From Notolepis coatsorum (Eukaryota; Chordata; Actinopteri; Aulopiformes; Paralepididae), in NCBI GenBank assembly GCA_963971535.1, contig OZ020589.1, positions 93,313,182-93,377,181 on the forward strand: a DNA stretch of 64,000 bases, in the 5' to 3' direction. The notes beneath the pieces were generated by a model. The model was given only the letters and a program-made list of their open reading frames with translations, was not told where the DNA came from and did no database searches. Every line of letters starts with the position of its first letter. Positions within the stretch are counted from its first letter, which is position 1. The translations under genes and the position numbers were made by a program. This document shows positions 21,109-32,825 of this stretch, piece after piece.

Positions 21109-22509
21109 TGTTGTGAAGGATCAGATTAAACCGAATATGTATATTTATTTATATATATATATTTAATTGTATTTGTATATCGTTTGATATCCCCTGTATA
21201 TTCCTTGTACAATATGCATTGAATATCCCCGTTTCTACTAAACAGCCCATAATAGTTTCATTCTACCATTGGACGAGAACCTGGCGCCAGGTTGCCATAC
21301 CCCTAGGTCCAAGTTCAATCGTGCCGCCTAACATGTCGAGGCAACCCCCGGTTCCGCGCAGTAATATGCCGGGCGAAATACGAATGGTACTATTTGTTCA
21401 TAGCGCATATATATATGGCGCTCGTAAAGTAGAACTTTCTTTTAGTCCAGTTCTTTACCCTCCAACAGAGTGACAGACGCAAAAGCCTCCCCACGTTGCA
21501 CGTGCGGTGTAGTAGGGCCTACTTGGCCCAGAATAGGCATTGAGATATCGTGTAGATTAATAGTTGAATGGTCATAGTTTGGCACCATACCGTCGAGTTG
21601 GACGTATTCTATTAAGCTAATAATAGTCTATTTATGTATGGTGCATCGTTCGGTTCGAGTTCTACAGTTATCAGTACCCCCATCGTTCCTGACGTTATCT
21701 GGACGCTTATCCAGGCTGGTCAGACCCCTAGTGGTGATTGCATCCGAGGAGCTCCGGGTCAAGAGCGACTGGACCTGTATATTGGATTACTCTACCCGAC
21801 GACGGCGAGCCTTCCACGGCTCTTGGATTATGCTTTGTGTGCTTTGATTATTCCATGGATAAAGGCCAACACTGTCGAGTGTTGGAATTACCCCCCGGAG
21901 AGGACTCCAGGTGAGGCGGCGCTCTAGACGTGAGGTCGCACCACGTCTCTCCGTTGTGGACCGGCAGATACCATTCCACAGAGGGTCCAGCTGTATTCGT
22001 CTGCGGCCCGAGGTTCTGTGGGCACTGTGTCTAAGACTTTGGATTCTCCCAAGACACCGTCGGCCAGATGGGATACCACCAGCGGCTTCTCTAACCCCCC
22101 CCCTCCTACTGTCTTACAACCAGCAGGACCCCCCCCCCCCTTAGTGTATCCAGCTATAATCATTTAAGTACCATCGCTATCGTTTCCTAAATATTCCAGG
22201 TTGTATACTTACTCCCTGCGCAACCAGAGATTGGACATTCAATGTTGATTTACCTACGAATACTCATTTGCCATAAAAGTGCATATTCAATATTTCAAAT
22301 CATAAATGTAATTAAGTGAATGTTGTATACACCTTTTGCTGTATTAAATATTCGATTTGGTACATTTGTGTTGGTTCGTTTCATCAGGTGGGAAAGTGTT
22401 CATCATACTTATATCTTGTACTGGGTGGCCAGAAGTTAAAGTACATGAGGTAGTGGTATTAAATATCATATCTAACAATACAGTCAGGGAATTGTACCCC
22501 TCAGCTACA
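21109..22509. mobile_element. Solo LTR, 1401 bp
   Basis: Begins TGTTGTGAAGG and ends CTCAGCTACA (TGT...ACA) with the exact 5-bp duplication ctatg on both sides (21104-21108 and 22510-22514). No internal retroviral genes are present, so this is most simply a solo LTR left by recombination. A TATA-like catatatatatggc lies near 21403-21418. The orientation and the parental family are unknown. Confidence 0.75.
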
Positions 22510-22707
22510 CTATGCAATGTACTAATATACAATACTATATAGTGCAAAGCAGAAATGGGATGAGGTACAATTTAGGTACAATTTACAGTAAGGTGTACGA
22601 GTTGTAGTGCAAATCCTTTACCAATAAATATAAAGTGTGTTTAGGTGATCTAAAGTGTGGAGAGTGGGTGCTGCAGTGTGTTGTTTGTTTAAAGTGAGTG
22701 TGTGCGT

Positions 22708-23593
22708 CAGCGTTTCCGTTAGCCGGTAATTACCGGTATTTGACCGGCAAAATCTGTTGAAGTCCGACATATTTAATCTCTCCGGTCTTAATGTCCGGTG
22801 AAAATAATTCCCTCTAAGCACAATTTGATTATTTGAATTGTATTAAAATAGGCTAAAATTAAATAGCCTATGCGATGAACGAAACAATCATTACATTTGT
22901 TTCATCGTTGCTTCTAATAATGACAACGACGTTGTCAGCGAGAGCTTAGTGCTGGGTTTGCGAGTGCATGTGCAGCTGCAGAGCCGGAGCTGCAGCGGCA
23001 CAGTGCAGTACTCCAATTCAGCCATTGGCAATTCAGCTGTTGGGTGGGGGGCGCTGCTGAGCGGTCCCCAGATAGAGCCAGAAACAGCTGAATCTGCTGC
23101 TCTGCATCGACATACTCTCGCAAATAAGTCATTGGGAGGTGGGGAGAGAGAGTCGTCACGCAAACCCACGATAATGTTGCCGTCTCTCTCTGCCAAATTT
23201 CTCAGTTCTTCGCTTGATATAATTAATACAAATGTCCAATATAACGGAATTCGTTAGCTCATAAAAATGTGATTATAACAGACTGCTGTTTATTAATGTC
23301 GGGCGACTGCCCACAGACACCTATTTGATTTAAAGTCGGCAGCAGCACGTAGTCTCGGGACTTATTTTATTTGGAATATAATGACTGTATACGCAAAAGT
23401 AGCCTAGTTTTAAGTAGAAATATTATAAATCTACATGCCTTGATGATGTCATTCTTTTGTTTTGTTGTCATTCTTTTGCCTATCAATTGTTTTTAAGCTC
23501 AATAAACTCTGACCGGAATTTCTCTCATTTGACCGGTAGATTGAAATCTACCGGACACTGAGGCCGGCAAAAAAATTTCTAACGGAAACCCTG
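22708..23593. mobile_element. hAT-type MITE, ACCGG words
   Basis: Ends CAGCGTTTCCGTTAG and (inward) CAGGGTTTCCGTTAG, with the exact 8-bp duplication gtgtgcgt (22700-22707 and 23594-23601). taccgg/ccggta words sit near both ends. Inserted in the Rex1 3' UTR. No ORF. Confidence 0.94.
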
Positions 23594-23645
23594 GTGTGCG
23601 TGTGGATGTGTGTGCTGTGTGCATTTGATGGTTGTTGCATAGTGT

Positions 23646-26315
23646 TTATTGTTCGTTGAGCAGCCTGATGGCCTGGGGATAGAAGCTTCTTCTGAGTCTT
23701 TCTGTGCTCGCCTTGAGACTCCGGTATCGCTTGCCTGACCGCAGCAGTTCAAAGAGGCAGTTGTTCGGGTGGCTGGAGTCCTTGATGATTCTCTTAACCT
23801 TACCCCTGCACCGCTTGTTGTAAATGTTCTGGAGGGTGGGAAGCCCCCCTCCAATTGTGCGTTCCGCTGAACGTGTCACTCTTTGTAGTCTGCTTCGGTC
23901 TTGTGCAGTGCTATTCCCAAACCAGGAGATGATGTTGCCAGTCAGGATGCTCTCTATTGTACATGAGTAGAAGTTCTTAAGGATCTTCTGACTGACTTGG
24001 AACTTCCTTAGGCGCCTGAGGAAGTAGAGGCGTTGTCGTGCCTTCTTCACAACGCTGTCAATGTGTGTGGTCCATGTCAAGTCCTTGGATATGTGGGCTC
24101 CGAGGTACTTAAAACTGTTCACTCTCTCAACCGGTGCCCCGTCGATGCTGAGGGGGCTGTAGTCCCTGACCCCCGACCTCCTAAAGTCCACAATCATCTC
24201 CTTTGTTTTGCTGACGTTCAGGGAGAGTCTGTTCTCCTGGCACCATCCCGCCAGGACCTTGACCTCTTCCAGGTAGGCCCTCTCGTCGTTTGCAGAGATC
24301 AGGCCCACCACTACTGTGTCGTCAGCAAATTTGATGATTGTGTTGTTGCTCCGCTGAGCCACACAGTCATGTGTGTACAGGGAGTAGAGGAGGGGACTCA
24401 GAACACAGCCCTGTGGGGCCCCTATGTTGAGGGTGATGGATGAGGAGGTGCAGTTGCCTGCTCTCACCACCTGGGGTCTGCCCGTCAGGAAGTCCAAGAC
24501 CCACTGGCAGAGGTCATAGTTCAAGCCCAGGTCCCTGAGCTTGGCTATGAGTTTGGAGGGGACTATGGTATTGAATGCTGAGCTGTAGTCGATGAATAGC
24601 ATTCTCACATAGTTCCCCTGCCTCTTGTCCAGGTGTGATGCTGCTGTGTGCAGCACATGGGCTATGGCGTCCTCCGTGGACCTGTTGGGGCGGTATGCAA
24701 ATTGCAGGGGGTCCAGGTTGATGAGGAGGGAGGAACAGATGTATCCCTTCACTAGCTTCTCAAAGCACTTCATGGCTATGGAGGTGAGAGCTACAGGGCG
24801 GTAGTCGTTGAGGCAAGTGGGCGTAGATTCTTTGGGTACAGGCCTACAGGGATGATGGTGGACTTCTTCAAACAGGTGGGGATGACAGCCTGTTCTAAGA
24901 ACAGGTTAAATATGTCAGTGAATACCGGGGCCAGTTGGTCGGCACAGACTTTTAGGACGCGGCCGGGGATGCCGTCCGGTCCTGCTGCCTTCCTGATATT
25001 CACTTTCTTAAAGGTCCTCCTCACCTCATGTTCTGTTATTCTGAACACTGAATCTCCATCAGCAGCACCCCCCCCCCTCCATTGCAGTGGTTTGTAGGCT
25101 GGTGTTGTTATTCACCGCCTCAAACCTTGCATAGAAGGTATTGAGATCATTTGCTAAGGAGATGTCACTGTTCAGCTTGAGGGAGGTGCCTTTGTAATCT
25201 GTCATCGTTCTGAGGCCCTGCCACATGCCTCTAGAGTCAGCCTGTTCAAACTGAAGTTCAACTTTGTCCCTATAACGCCGTTTTGCCTCTATTACTGCTC
25301 TCCTGACGTTGTATCTTGCCGTCTTGTGTTCATCCATGTTGCCTGTCACAAGCCCGGCGTTGTATGCTGAGGTGCGCACTTTCAGAGCCTAACGGACGGA
25401 TTTATCTACCCAAGGCTTTTGATTTGGGTAAATTCTAATTGTGGTAGAGGGGATTGTTTCTTCTACCAGAGTACAGACAAAGTCAAGCACCGTTTCAGTG
25501 TATTCGTTAATATTGGCTGTGTTATCACGGAACACACTCCAGTCTGTGCATTCAAGTGCAGCCTGGAGTGTCTCCTCTGACGTCACAGTCCAACGCTTAA
25601 CCTCTCGCGATACTACCGGCGTGCGCTTGATACTCTGTTTATACTTTGGCAAAAGAAATATGGCGGCGTGGTCCGATTTGCCGAATGGACTAAGAGCATG
25701 TGACTTGTACCCATTCTTAAATTGCGAGTATACATGGTCTAATATGTTCTCGCCTCTGGTGGGACAGGTCACATGCTGATAGAAATTCGGCAACACCTTT
25801 TTAAGACGCACGCTGTTGAAATCGCCCAGAACCAAAATAGCAGCGTCTACGTTAGCTGTCTGTTGTTTGTTTACCTCGTCGTGTAGCTTCGAGAGTGCGG
25901 CCCCAGTGCTTGCTTGTGGTGGGATGTACACTCCGATCATGATGATGGACGTTAACTCCCTCGGGAGAAAGAAGGGTCGGCATTTGATGGTGATAAACTC
26001 CAGGTCTGGGGAGCAGTGGTTAGACAATTCCTTTGCGTTGCCTATATCGCACCACTCCTTGTTTACCATGAAAGCTATGCCGCCTCCTCTCGTCTTTAGT
26101 GCTTCTTCTGCCGTTCGGTCCTTACGGAGAACGAAGAAGTGATCTGCCGGTTCTATTGCATGGTTTGGGACGTCCGGAGTCAACCAAGTCTCGGTGAAAC
26201 AAAGGACGTTGCAGTCCCGAATGTCCCTCTGGACATTATAACCATGCTGGAATATGAATGCCTTTATTCGTTCCGTTCGATTGGCTACCGGGTATAATAT
26301 GATTTGTAGAGGCAT
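23646..26315 (-). pseudogene. Rex1-like endonuclease/reverse transcriptase (broken ORF)
   Basis: The 5' part (25389-26315, 308 codons) is an APE-type endonuclease with FTETWL, GGGIAF, VYIPPQ, VLGDFN and KSDHAAIF motifs. A stop separates it from the linker (25059-25379, with ARYNVRRAVIEAKRRY). A frameshift leads to AAGPDGIPGRVLK (24791-25048) and a second frameshift to the palm and thumb (23646-24773), with [21 protein letters not shown], catalytic FADDTVV and KYLGAHIS. Catalytic residues survive but the frame does not. Confidence 0.9.
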
Positions 26316-26330
26316 ACAATATATTTTGTT

Positions 26331-26668
26331 GTCGGTATTAGGTATAGCCTATATAAATTATATATGCATAGCCTACATTATGCAACAGTAATTTGCTCAT
26401 AACGCAGCATGGCACAGACATGTCACACGGCGAAGCCTGCATACAGTAAACTAACTTGATCGTTAATATAACTGTTGTTGTCCTTGTATCTTTACGCTTA
26501 TGAAAACATTTTATAATATTTATAGGCTATAGGCCCTCGTTTGGCCATAATAGCCTATTCTCAAATGGCTAAATCTCCTCGCTGACGGACCCATGTATAG
26601 CCCATATCATATTCATATATGTATCGTGGGGCTCTGGGGAAGAAAGGGAACCCCTGTGCTATAGCCTA
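26331..26668. other. No recognised feature
   Basis: AT-rich sequence between the Rex1 5' end and an L2 3' fragment. No ORF or repeat boundary recognised. Confidence 0.45.
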
Positions 26669-27006
26669 TCTCAGTCCTTGCCCCACAATGGTGGAATGAA
26701 CTACCCATCCCAGTTAGGACAGCCGAATCCCGTCCAATCTTTCGCCGTCGACTAAAGACTCACTTCTTCAACCATTATCTGAAATGATAAAAAAAAAAAT
26801 AAAAAAAAAAAATAATAATCTAACCCTGACTAACCTTACTGTTATGCACTTGTCCTAATAAACTAACCTACACTGTAACACGCAACACTTGATGAACATT
26901 GTTACTCAGCTGATAGAGTTGTACCCTTCTTGCTGTCTTGTCGTACAGAACTTGTAAGTCGCTTTGGATAAAAGCGTCAGCTAAATGACTAAATGTAAAA
27001 TGTAAA
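26669..27006 (+). mobile_element. L2-type LINE 3' end
   Basis: Encodes APQWWNELPIPVRTAES followed by FRRRLKTHFFNHYLK and a stop (about 26787), the C-terminus of an L2/Maui-like ORF2. The 3' UTR ends with tcgctttggataaaagcgtc and agctaaatgactaaatg. A second copy in inverse orientation is at 51405-51680. Confidence 0.82.
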
Positions 27007-27332
27007 TGTTATGGGCTATTTTATTTACAGTTTACTCCATCAGCCTACCCATGTAATACGTTCTTTGTTAGAACTCAACTCGTTATTATTTTGCGCATAG
27101 ACTGCAGAAACACGGGAACGCCCCGACTTATATTAAAAAGGCTTTGACATTGCAAAACGAAATAAGTGGAACCTCGAAGCTGCAAGCAGAATACAAGCCA
27201 TATATCACCCACACGATACTTGTATCCAGAGCATGTATGCTTTTCATTCATTTAAGACACATTTATTGCAAGGGTTTGTAATACACATAAACTCAACAAA
27301 TAACCTCTGTTCTCGTTGCAATGCGTTTTTAA
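27007..27332. other. No recognised feature
   Basis: Unassigned sequence up to the hAT target site. A 69-codon frame at 27233-27442 crosses the element border and is not a gene. Confidence 0.45.
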
Positions 27333-28204
27333 TAGGGGTGCACGATATAGATTTTTTTACCCCGATATCGATACCGATAACTTTCTGCTCCTCAAGGTCG
27401 ATACCGATAAACGATAATATATATATATTTATTGTATTATAATTTTTTTTATGTATATTCCTGTAGTTTTGACCTAACCAGATTTATCATGACATGAGCG
27501 TTACTACTATGAACAAAACAAAGCCAAGAGAACAGTTTTGACTCTTAATAAAGTGACTATATTTATTTTTCCAAATAAATATAATTTGAGTCAATCACAA
27601 AATTCACAATCCGTCAATGTCATTAACAATGTGTTTCCCTGAACAATGAGTGAACTAAAAACCAACAGGTATTGTGCTTTGTCAGCAGATAAAACATTTG
27701 ACGCTATAGGAGAGGAGACTGTTGTGGTCTTGGTCCATGAAACAACTATTACTTGGCATTTATAGGACAGCACGCCTCAAAAAGAATTAAATAAACCAAA
27801 CAAATAATTTCTGTCAAACGTCTTTAATTTAGCAAACGCTCGTCAATAGGTACAAGCCGCGCTGGCTTTGGATTAGCTTAGCCTTTAGCTGCTTGGCGTT
27901 GTCGTCGGATTTTAATACACCATGGTGATGTTTCTGGTGACTTATTATTAGGTTGGATGTGTTATAGCTTGTTGCCCCTCGTGGAACTTCTGCATTTGTT
28001 ACATATAGCAAGCAAACTGTTTTCCTCTGAAACTTTGAAAAAGTCAGACGACGCCATGTTTGTTTACTATCTGTGCTGCTTCTGAAAGTTACGTGACTAC
28101 GTCACAGCCAGGCAGGGCCGCCTGGGAGAAATGCGAGGCCCTGTGCAAGATTTAAACGCGAGCCCCCCCCCCCCCCCCCCCCCCCCAAAAGGTAAGAAAG
28201 GAAA

Positions 28205-28545
28205 AAAGAGAGAGAGAGAGCTCCCGTTCTACAGTCAATATACAGTGTACAGAGAGAGAGAGAGAGAGAGAGACACATTGGAAAGAAATTGAAATGCTAT
28301 TTGGCCCTAAACAGAGAGTACACAGTGGCAGAATACCTGAGCACTGTGACTGAAGATCCTTGACTAGGTACAGACTCAGCGAGCACAGCCTAGCCATCGA
28401 GAAAGGCCGCCATAGGCAGACTGTGTGTGTTAGAAAGAGAGAGAGAGAGAGAGAGAGAGAGCATGTGTGTTTGTGTGTTAGAGAGAGAGAGCATGTCTGT
28501 GTGTCGTGTGTGTGTGTGTTAGAGAGAGAGCATGTATGAGAGAGA
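28205..28545. repeat. (GA)n / (GT)n microsatellites
   Basis: Interspersed agagagag runs at 28208-28272 and 28435-28530, with gtgtgtg between. Confidence 0.95.
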
Positions 28546-29633
28546 TAAGCAAAGATGAGCCCCTAAAGGATATTCAACTTTTAATGGAAGAACAAAACAG
28601 AAGGAAAAGATAACTTCACAAAGGCAACATGAATATACATAGATCCAAAAGGACAAAGATCAACACTTAAATCCAAAGAGAAGAGGGTCTATACCAGAGA
28701 AAACAAAGTAGCAAGGAGCCAATGGCCGACATCAGCTAAATAGGCTAACTGCAAATAGAGTAGCCAGGTACTGACACCAGGCCACACACAGCTTTGGCCA
28801 ACGCTACCCAAGCTACACAAACGACCAAGACAATTCACACACAGCACATGTCGTATCTCCAAATGTTGTGAAGTAACATATGTTTTGCCTGGAAAAAAAC
28901 ATTGTTATTAACAAAACATTCGGGAGGGGAAGGAAGGAAGAGTGGGGTAATGTCCAATGGACATCTTACCTGCACCAAGGAACGCAGGGCGAAAGGCCGC
29001 AACACAGGTCTCCACGTTGACGAAAGGCCTCTCGCTGGCGGGACAAAAAGAAGCTATGGCCGGAGCCTTGTCATGGTGCAGGCCCGACTACATCTTCTGT
29101 CAAAGATGATGTCGTAGTCAGAGTGCCAGGGCCCCCTGCTATTCTCACGGCTAATGTCAATGGTCGTAGCACAAGCTAACAGCTAACTCTAGGCTAACTG
29201 ATAGCATCAAACTAACGTTCCCAGCCGAGCGCAGCCGGCAGCTAACGTCGTAGCTAAACAGCTAACTGGCTAAGAGTTAGCTCAACCCGGCTATCGCTAA
29301 CCATTAGCTAATGCAGAAGCAAGCTATGCGGCTACCACTGAAAAACTGTACAACGTGAGAAAAGCAATACAGGCCAACACTTCAGACAGCCGCTGTGTTT
29401 TCCTCTTCACATACGAAGAGAGAAGGGGAAAAAAAGGCAATACACGTCCCACTACAGAGTGGTGTTTACCATAGCGGTGCCGGCAACAAGTCCCTCGCGG
29501 ACTATAGCCGACTTGAGCATGGAGATATTCTCACAATGAAACACCAAGCTCACCTCCCTCGCACCAGGTGCTGACACCAGGCCACACACCGTTAGCTACT
29601 AGTACTACAACAGCTAGTCGGCCCGTTTGGCTC

Positions 29634-29641
29634 CCGAGAGA

Positions 29642-29687
<46 letters not shown>

Positions 29688-29688
29688 T
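29634..29688. repeat. (GA)n microsatellite
   Basis: About 27 GA units with one gata interruption. Confidence 0.97.
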
Positions 29689-30418
29689 CCATGGCAGGAA
29701 TAGAATAGAGTGCATTAAAAACTCACCAAACGTCCAAGAGGATGGAGACAACCGCGTGGAGTTGACAAAGTTCATCTGCCGAACGACCATCCTCTTCATC
29801 TTGGCATAACAATGCTGCACGCGCTGTCTCTAGGTTAGCTAACGCTAGTTAGCCTTTAGCTAAGCTAGCTACTAGCCGGCATCATCATGGCTATATCCCG
29901 ACTGAACCACACGTTAGCACTCAATATTATAACGTAGCTAAAGCTAACTAGCTGTCCCTGTCTTTAGCCGGGATGGCTAGCCTGACTGAACTGTCTAACA
30001 TGCAACAACTTTCATCTTCAGTCCATCTGCCGAACGATGTCCTCTTCATCTTGGCTGGCATAACCTCCAATGCTGCACGCGCGAAATAGTCAGACGCTAG
30101 TGATGGGTCGGTCATGAGCGACTCGTTCATAAGAGCCGATTCATTGCCGTGAGCGTGAGTCGAATCGCTCACGTCTGGCAATGAGTCGGTTCACCCCCCC
30201 CCCCCGGCACGCACACAGACACACACAATGAACTCAACAGACGCTACCTTACCTGTAACCCCTCCCCTCATTGAAACCAATTCTGCTGCCTGCAGAGCCT
30301 CAGAGCTGCCTGCAGAGCCTCAGAGCCAGGGACAAGTCAGACACATTCTACAAACGTGTCTAATGAAATATATAAGCATATAAGCAAAACTAGATTTTAG
30401 GTCTGTGATGAAAAAGGG

Positions 30419-30530
30419 TCTCGCGGGAAGGGGGGCCTCGCAAAAAAAATAAAAATAATAAAAAATAATAAATAAAAAATATTATTTTTTTTATTTTTTT
30501 TAGTGCGAGGCCCCCCTTCCCGCGAGGCCC
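30419..30530. repeat. Hairpin with GC-rich tips and A/T arms
   Basis: tcgcgggaaggggggcctcg (from 30421) is the reverse complement of cgaggccccccttcccgcga (ending about 30525), separated by A-rich and T-rich stretches that also pair. Lies near the right end of the nested hAT. Confidence 0.85.
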
Positions 30531-31064
30531 TGTGCCACCACACTGCTCGCACACCCCCTGAGGCGGCCCTGCAGCCAGGCATGAGAAAGGGAGCGCTGGA
30601 TTTGTGAAAAACTCCCCCTTCCTAAACCACACGCTATCAGTCGTACCACAGTACTGGCAAAACGGGAGGAGCCTACAGTAAAAACAAACGGCCTTCATCC
30701 CAATCCACCCACACCGCATTTTTTTAACAAAAAAATGTATTATATATTATCGGAGCTTCAATAATGTTATCGGGTTTATCGGGATGACGTCATAATTGCT
30801 GATATCGGCCGGATAATTATCGACCCGATAATTATCGTGCATCCCTAGTTTTTAATTCTTTCTTATACAGTAGGAAGGGGGAAGAACACTATATCTCTGG
30901 TGTTCATATGACCCGTCTTCTGCCCACAGCCCCGAAATTCCACCGACCTCGTCCAACAATGGCAAAGCCCCCCAAATACAGCGTATGTGGAGAAGTGGAC
31001 TAAGCCGAGCGAAGCGTGTTATGTGATCAATACAAACTTGAACTTGAATTCCATCATCATATTT

Positions 31065-31758
31065 TAGGGATGCACCGAATGGGAAATTCTTGGCCAAAAC
31101 CGATACCGAAAATAGAAAACAGTTGGCCGAAAACCGAATGCCGAAAGGCCGAAAATGATTCATAGAATAGAATTTTTTTTACCAATGTTGTGGAACATTA
31201 TGATTATGGAAAAATATATGATTATGGCAAAACTTAACTTAAATAATAAATAATCACCATTATGGGTCCATAAAACATTTATTCAGCACTTCTGAATGCA
31301 TACAGTACATTAATTCCATCTTTTCTCTGGCTGCCGCAGCGGACATCTGTGCTCTACTGAGCGCACCTTTCTAGATCCCAGATGAATGTGCTCTCTTGAC
31401 TTTGGCACAGTAGACGCGCGACAGACAGACAGCGTCAATGTGAGAAACACAATCCCCCCCCCCCCCCCCTCGCTCTGAATAATATGCATATTAGAACCGC
31501 GATGGGCATATAGTAAATAAGGATATAAAAGCATGTTAAAGACGCATTTATTGGACGCGTTGCACGCAGAGTTTACATAGAAACAGCGCGACTCCCGACA
31601 GCGCGACATCATCACAACAACACGCGTTAGGTTACAGGTTGTTTCTGTTTCGGTGATATATTTTCGGTGAAAAAACTCTTTCGGCCGAAAGCCGAAAGGC
31701 AATTTTTTGCCATTTTCAGCCTAAAACTTTCGGTGGCCGAAATTTCGGTGCATCCCTA
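31065..31758. mobile_element. hAT-type MITE, CGAAA words
   Basis: Ends TAGGGATGCACCGAATGGG and (inward) TAGGGATGCACCGAAATTTC. Exact 8-bp duplication tcatattt (31057-31064, 31759-31766). ccgaaa/tttcgg words line both ends, and a 16-base C tract lies inside (31454-31469). No ORF. Confidence 0.94.
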
Positions 31759-31769
31759 TCATATTTATA

Positions 31770-31905
31770 TGTTGTGTCTGTCCACTATGTTTGTTACTTT
31801 GTTATCCCCCCCCCCCCCCCTATCTATGTAAAGCGACCTTGGGTCTCCTGAAAGGTGCTATATAAAATGAAGCTATTATTGTTATTATTATTATTATTAT
31901 TATCA
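31770..31905 (+). mobile_element. L2-like 3' tail with (ATT)n
   Basis: taaagcgaccttgggtctcc followed by tgaaaggtgctatataaaat and an ATT tail is a stereotyped non-LTR 3' end. A 15-base C tract (31806-31820) lies just before it. Confidence 0.75.
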
Positions 31906-32451
31906 CCACGTCTGTGCGGGAGCTCACAAATAGACTGTAGTCTCAGTGAAGTTTCAACGGAGGTCATCTATTCTAACCAACAAATTGAAGTAGAAAGCAT
32001 TTCGTTGTGACCAATCTTATTTGGAAACATGACACACAAAATAATAGTATTTCGCTTTTTATTTGAAACAATATTTAATCGCATTTGGAGGCGGGTGTTC
32101 TGCGTCTGCCCCCCCCCCCCCCCCCCCCCGTGCCAAACAAGCAGGCCAACCTCTTGTACTGTCGCTATTTTACAATGAACTATAATGAATTACGGTTCAT
32201 ACAGAACACGCGCCAGTGTTGAAACTAATGCACGGAAGCTTATTTCCGTGTTGAAACTAATGCATGAAACTGATGAAAGCATAATGCCGTCTGTCTACAG
32301 TCTCCATATTCTACCGCCGGGCGCCAGGTACGCATGGTCTGAGCTGAGCGTAGATATACGCACAAAGTCAAGCACACGTTCAAATTGATAAGTCCCACAC
32401 TTTGCTTAGAAATGATCGTACGCACGGGTTACGCACATATCTGTGCGTACG
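31906..32451. other. Right interior of the 13-kb element
   Basis: Contains a 21-base C tract (32109-32129) and cgcac-rich subterminal sequence near 32330-32450 (gtacgcac, gtgcgtacgc) that mirrors the left subterminal region at 19285-19320. No gene recognised. Confidence 0.5.
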
Positions 32452-32574
32452 CAACGTTGATAAATGAGGGCCCAGGCCTATAAATGACCTGCACATCTAT
32501 GGATCGGGCCAAATCTACTCATTCCAATGGCAGAGTTCAATTTGGATTTAGTATCACCAGGCGTGCAGCAAGAA

Positions 32575-32766
32575 CCGTGAATGAAATCTACTGTATGAAT
32601 GTCTACTGTGTTTACTTGACTTCTTGACTTTCTATTTTTTACTTATTATACTTATTTATACTATCTTATTATTACCTAGCACTCTCAGGAGCGAAACAGA
32701 AAGAAACATTTCATGCAAAGTATTCTGTATTTCTGTATGACAAATAATAAAGAAACTTGAAACTAT
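32575..32766 (+). mobile_element. Rex1-family 3' UTR remnant
   Basis: Ends gtatgacaaataataaagaa then acttgaaac, the same tail as the minus-strand Rex1 at 20872. The coding part is missing. Confidence 0.6.
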
Positions 32767-32825
32767 ACTCGTTATTTGATCGTTATTTCTTTTATTCGAT
32801 ATTTCTATTCATTCAAAGAATTGCA

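Larger units (their letters stand above)
20872..26330 (-). mobile_element. Rex1-like LINE, nearly full length, broken
   Basis: On the minus strand: endonuclease (25389-26315), reverse transcriptase (23646-25379) and a 3' UTR ending in the tail aataaacttgaaacttgaac (about 20872-20895). The UTR was later hit by a hAT element (22708-23593) and holds a solo LTR (21109-22509). The protein frame is broken by a stop at 25389, a frameshift in a C run near 25068 and another near 24790-24830, so this copy is dead. A related 3' tail occurs at 32575-32766 and 58330-58398. Confidence 0.88.
28113..30571. mobile_element. Nested hAT-type element, CAGGGCCGCCT ends
   Basis: Both ends read CAGGGCCGCCT inward and the exact 8-bp duplication cagccagg flanks them (28105-28112, 30572-30579). 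The interior is noncoding: a 24-base C tract (28163-28186), GA microsatellites, many gctaac words (29150-29330) and a short internal duplication (ttcatctgccgaacga, about 29771 and 30022). A piece of another hAT-like end (gatgggtcggtcatgagc) lies at about 30102. No ORF of significance. Confidence 0.93.
27333..30847. mobile_element. hAT-type element, CGATA words, 3.5 kb
   Basis: Ends TAGGGGTGCACGATATAG and (inward) TAGGGATGCACGATAATTAT, with the exact 8-bp duplication gtttttaa (27325-27332, 30848-30855). Both ends are tiled with cgata/tatcg. Its length is due to a second hAT nested at 28113-30571; without that it is about 1.05 kb. No transposase frame. Confidence 0.93.
19196..32473. mobile_element. 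13-kb element with GGGCCCTCATTTATCAACGT termini
   Basis: The left end GGGCCCTCATTTATCAACGT is repeated inverted at 32452-32473. Trimming one G, both ends are flanked by CAG (19194-19196 and 32473-32475), and the flanks join to restore repeat B as seen near 47890. It is probably a Harbinger-like DNA element, although Harbinger normally uses TWA. The interior now consists mainly of later insertions (LINE, solo LTR, hATs). No DDE or Myb-like gene was recognised. Confidence 0.7.

Noticed and set aside
21109-22509. A complete endogenous retrovirus
   Set aside because: Only one LTR-like unit with a 5-bp duplication is present and no gag, pol or env frame, so a solo LTR is the most that can be said.
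24033-24443. 136-codon plus-strand ORF
   Set aside because: It is the antisense of the Rex1 reverse transcriptase and has no independent motif.
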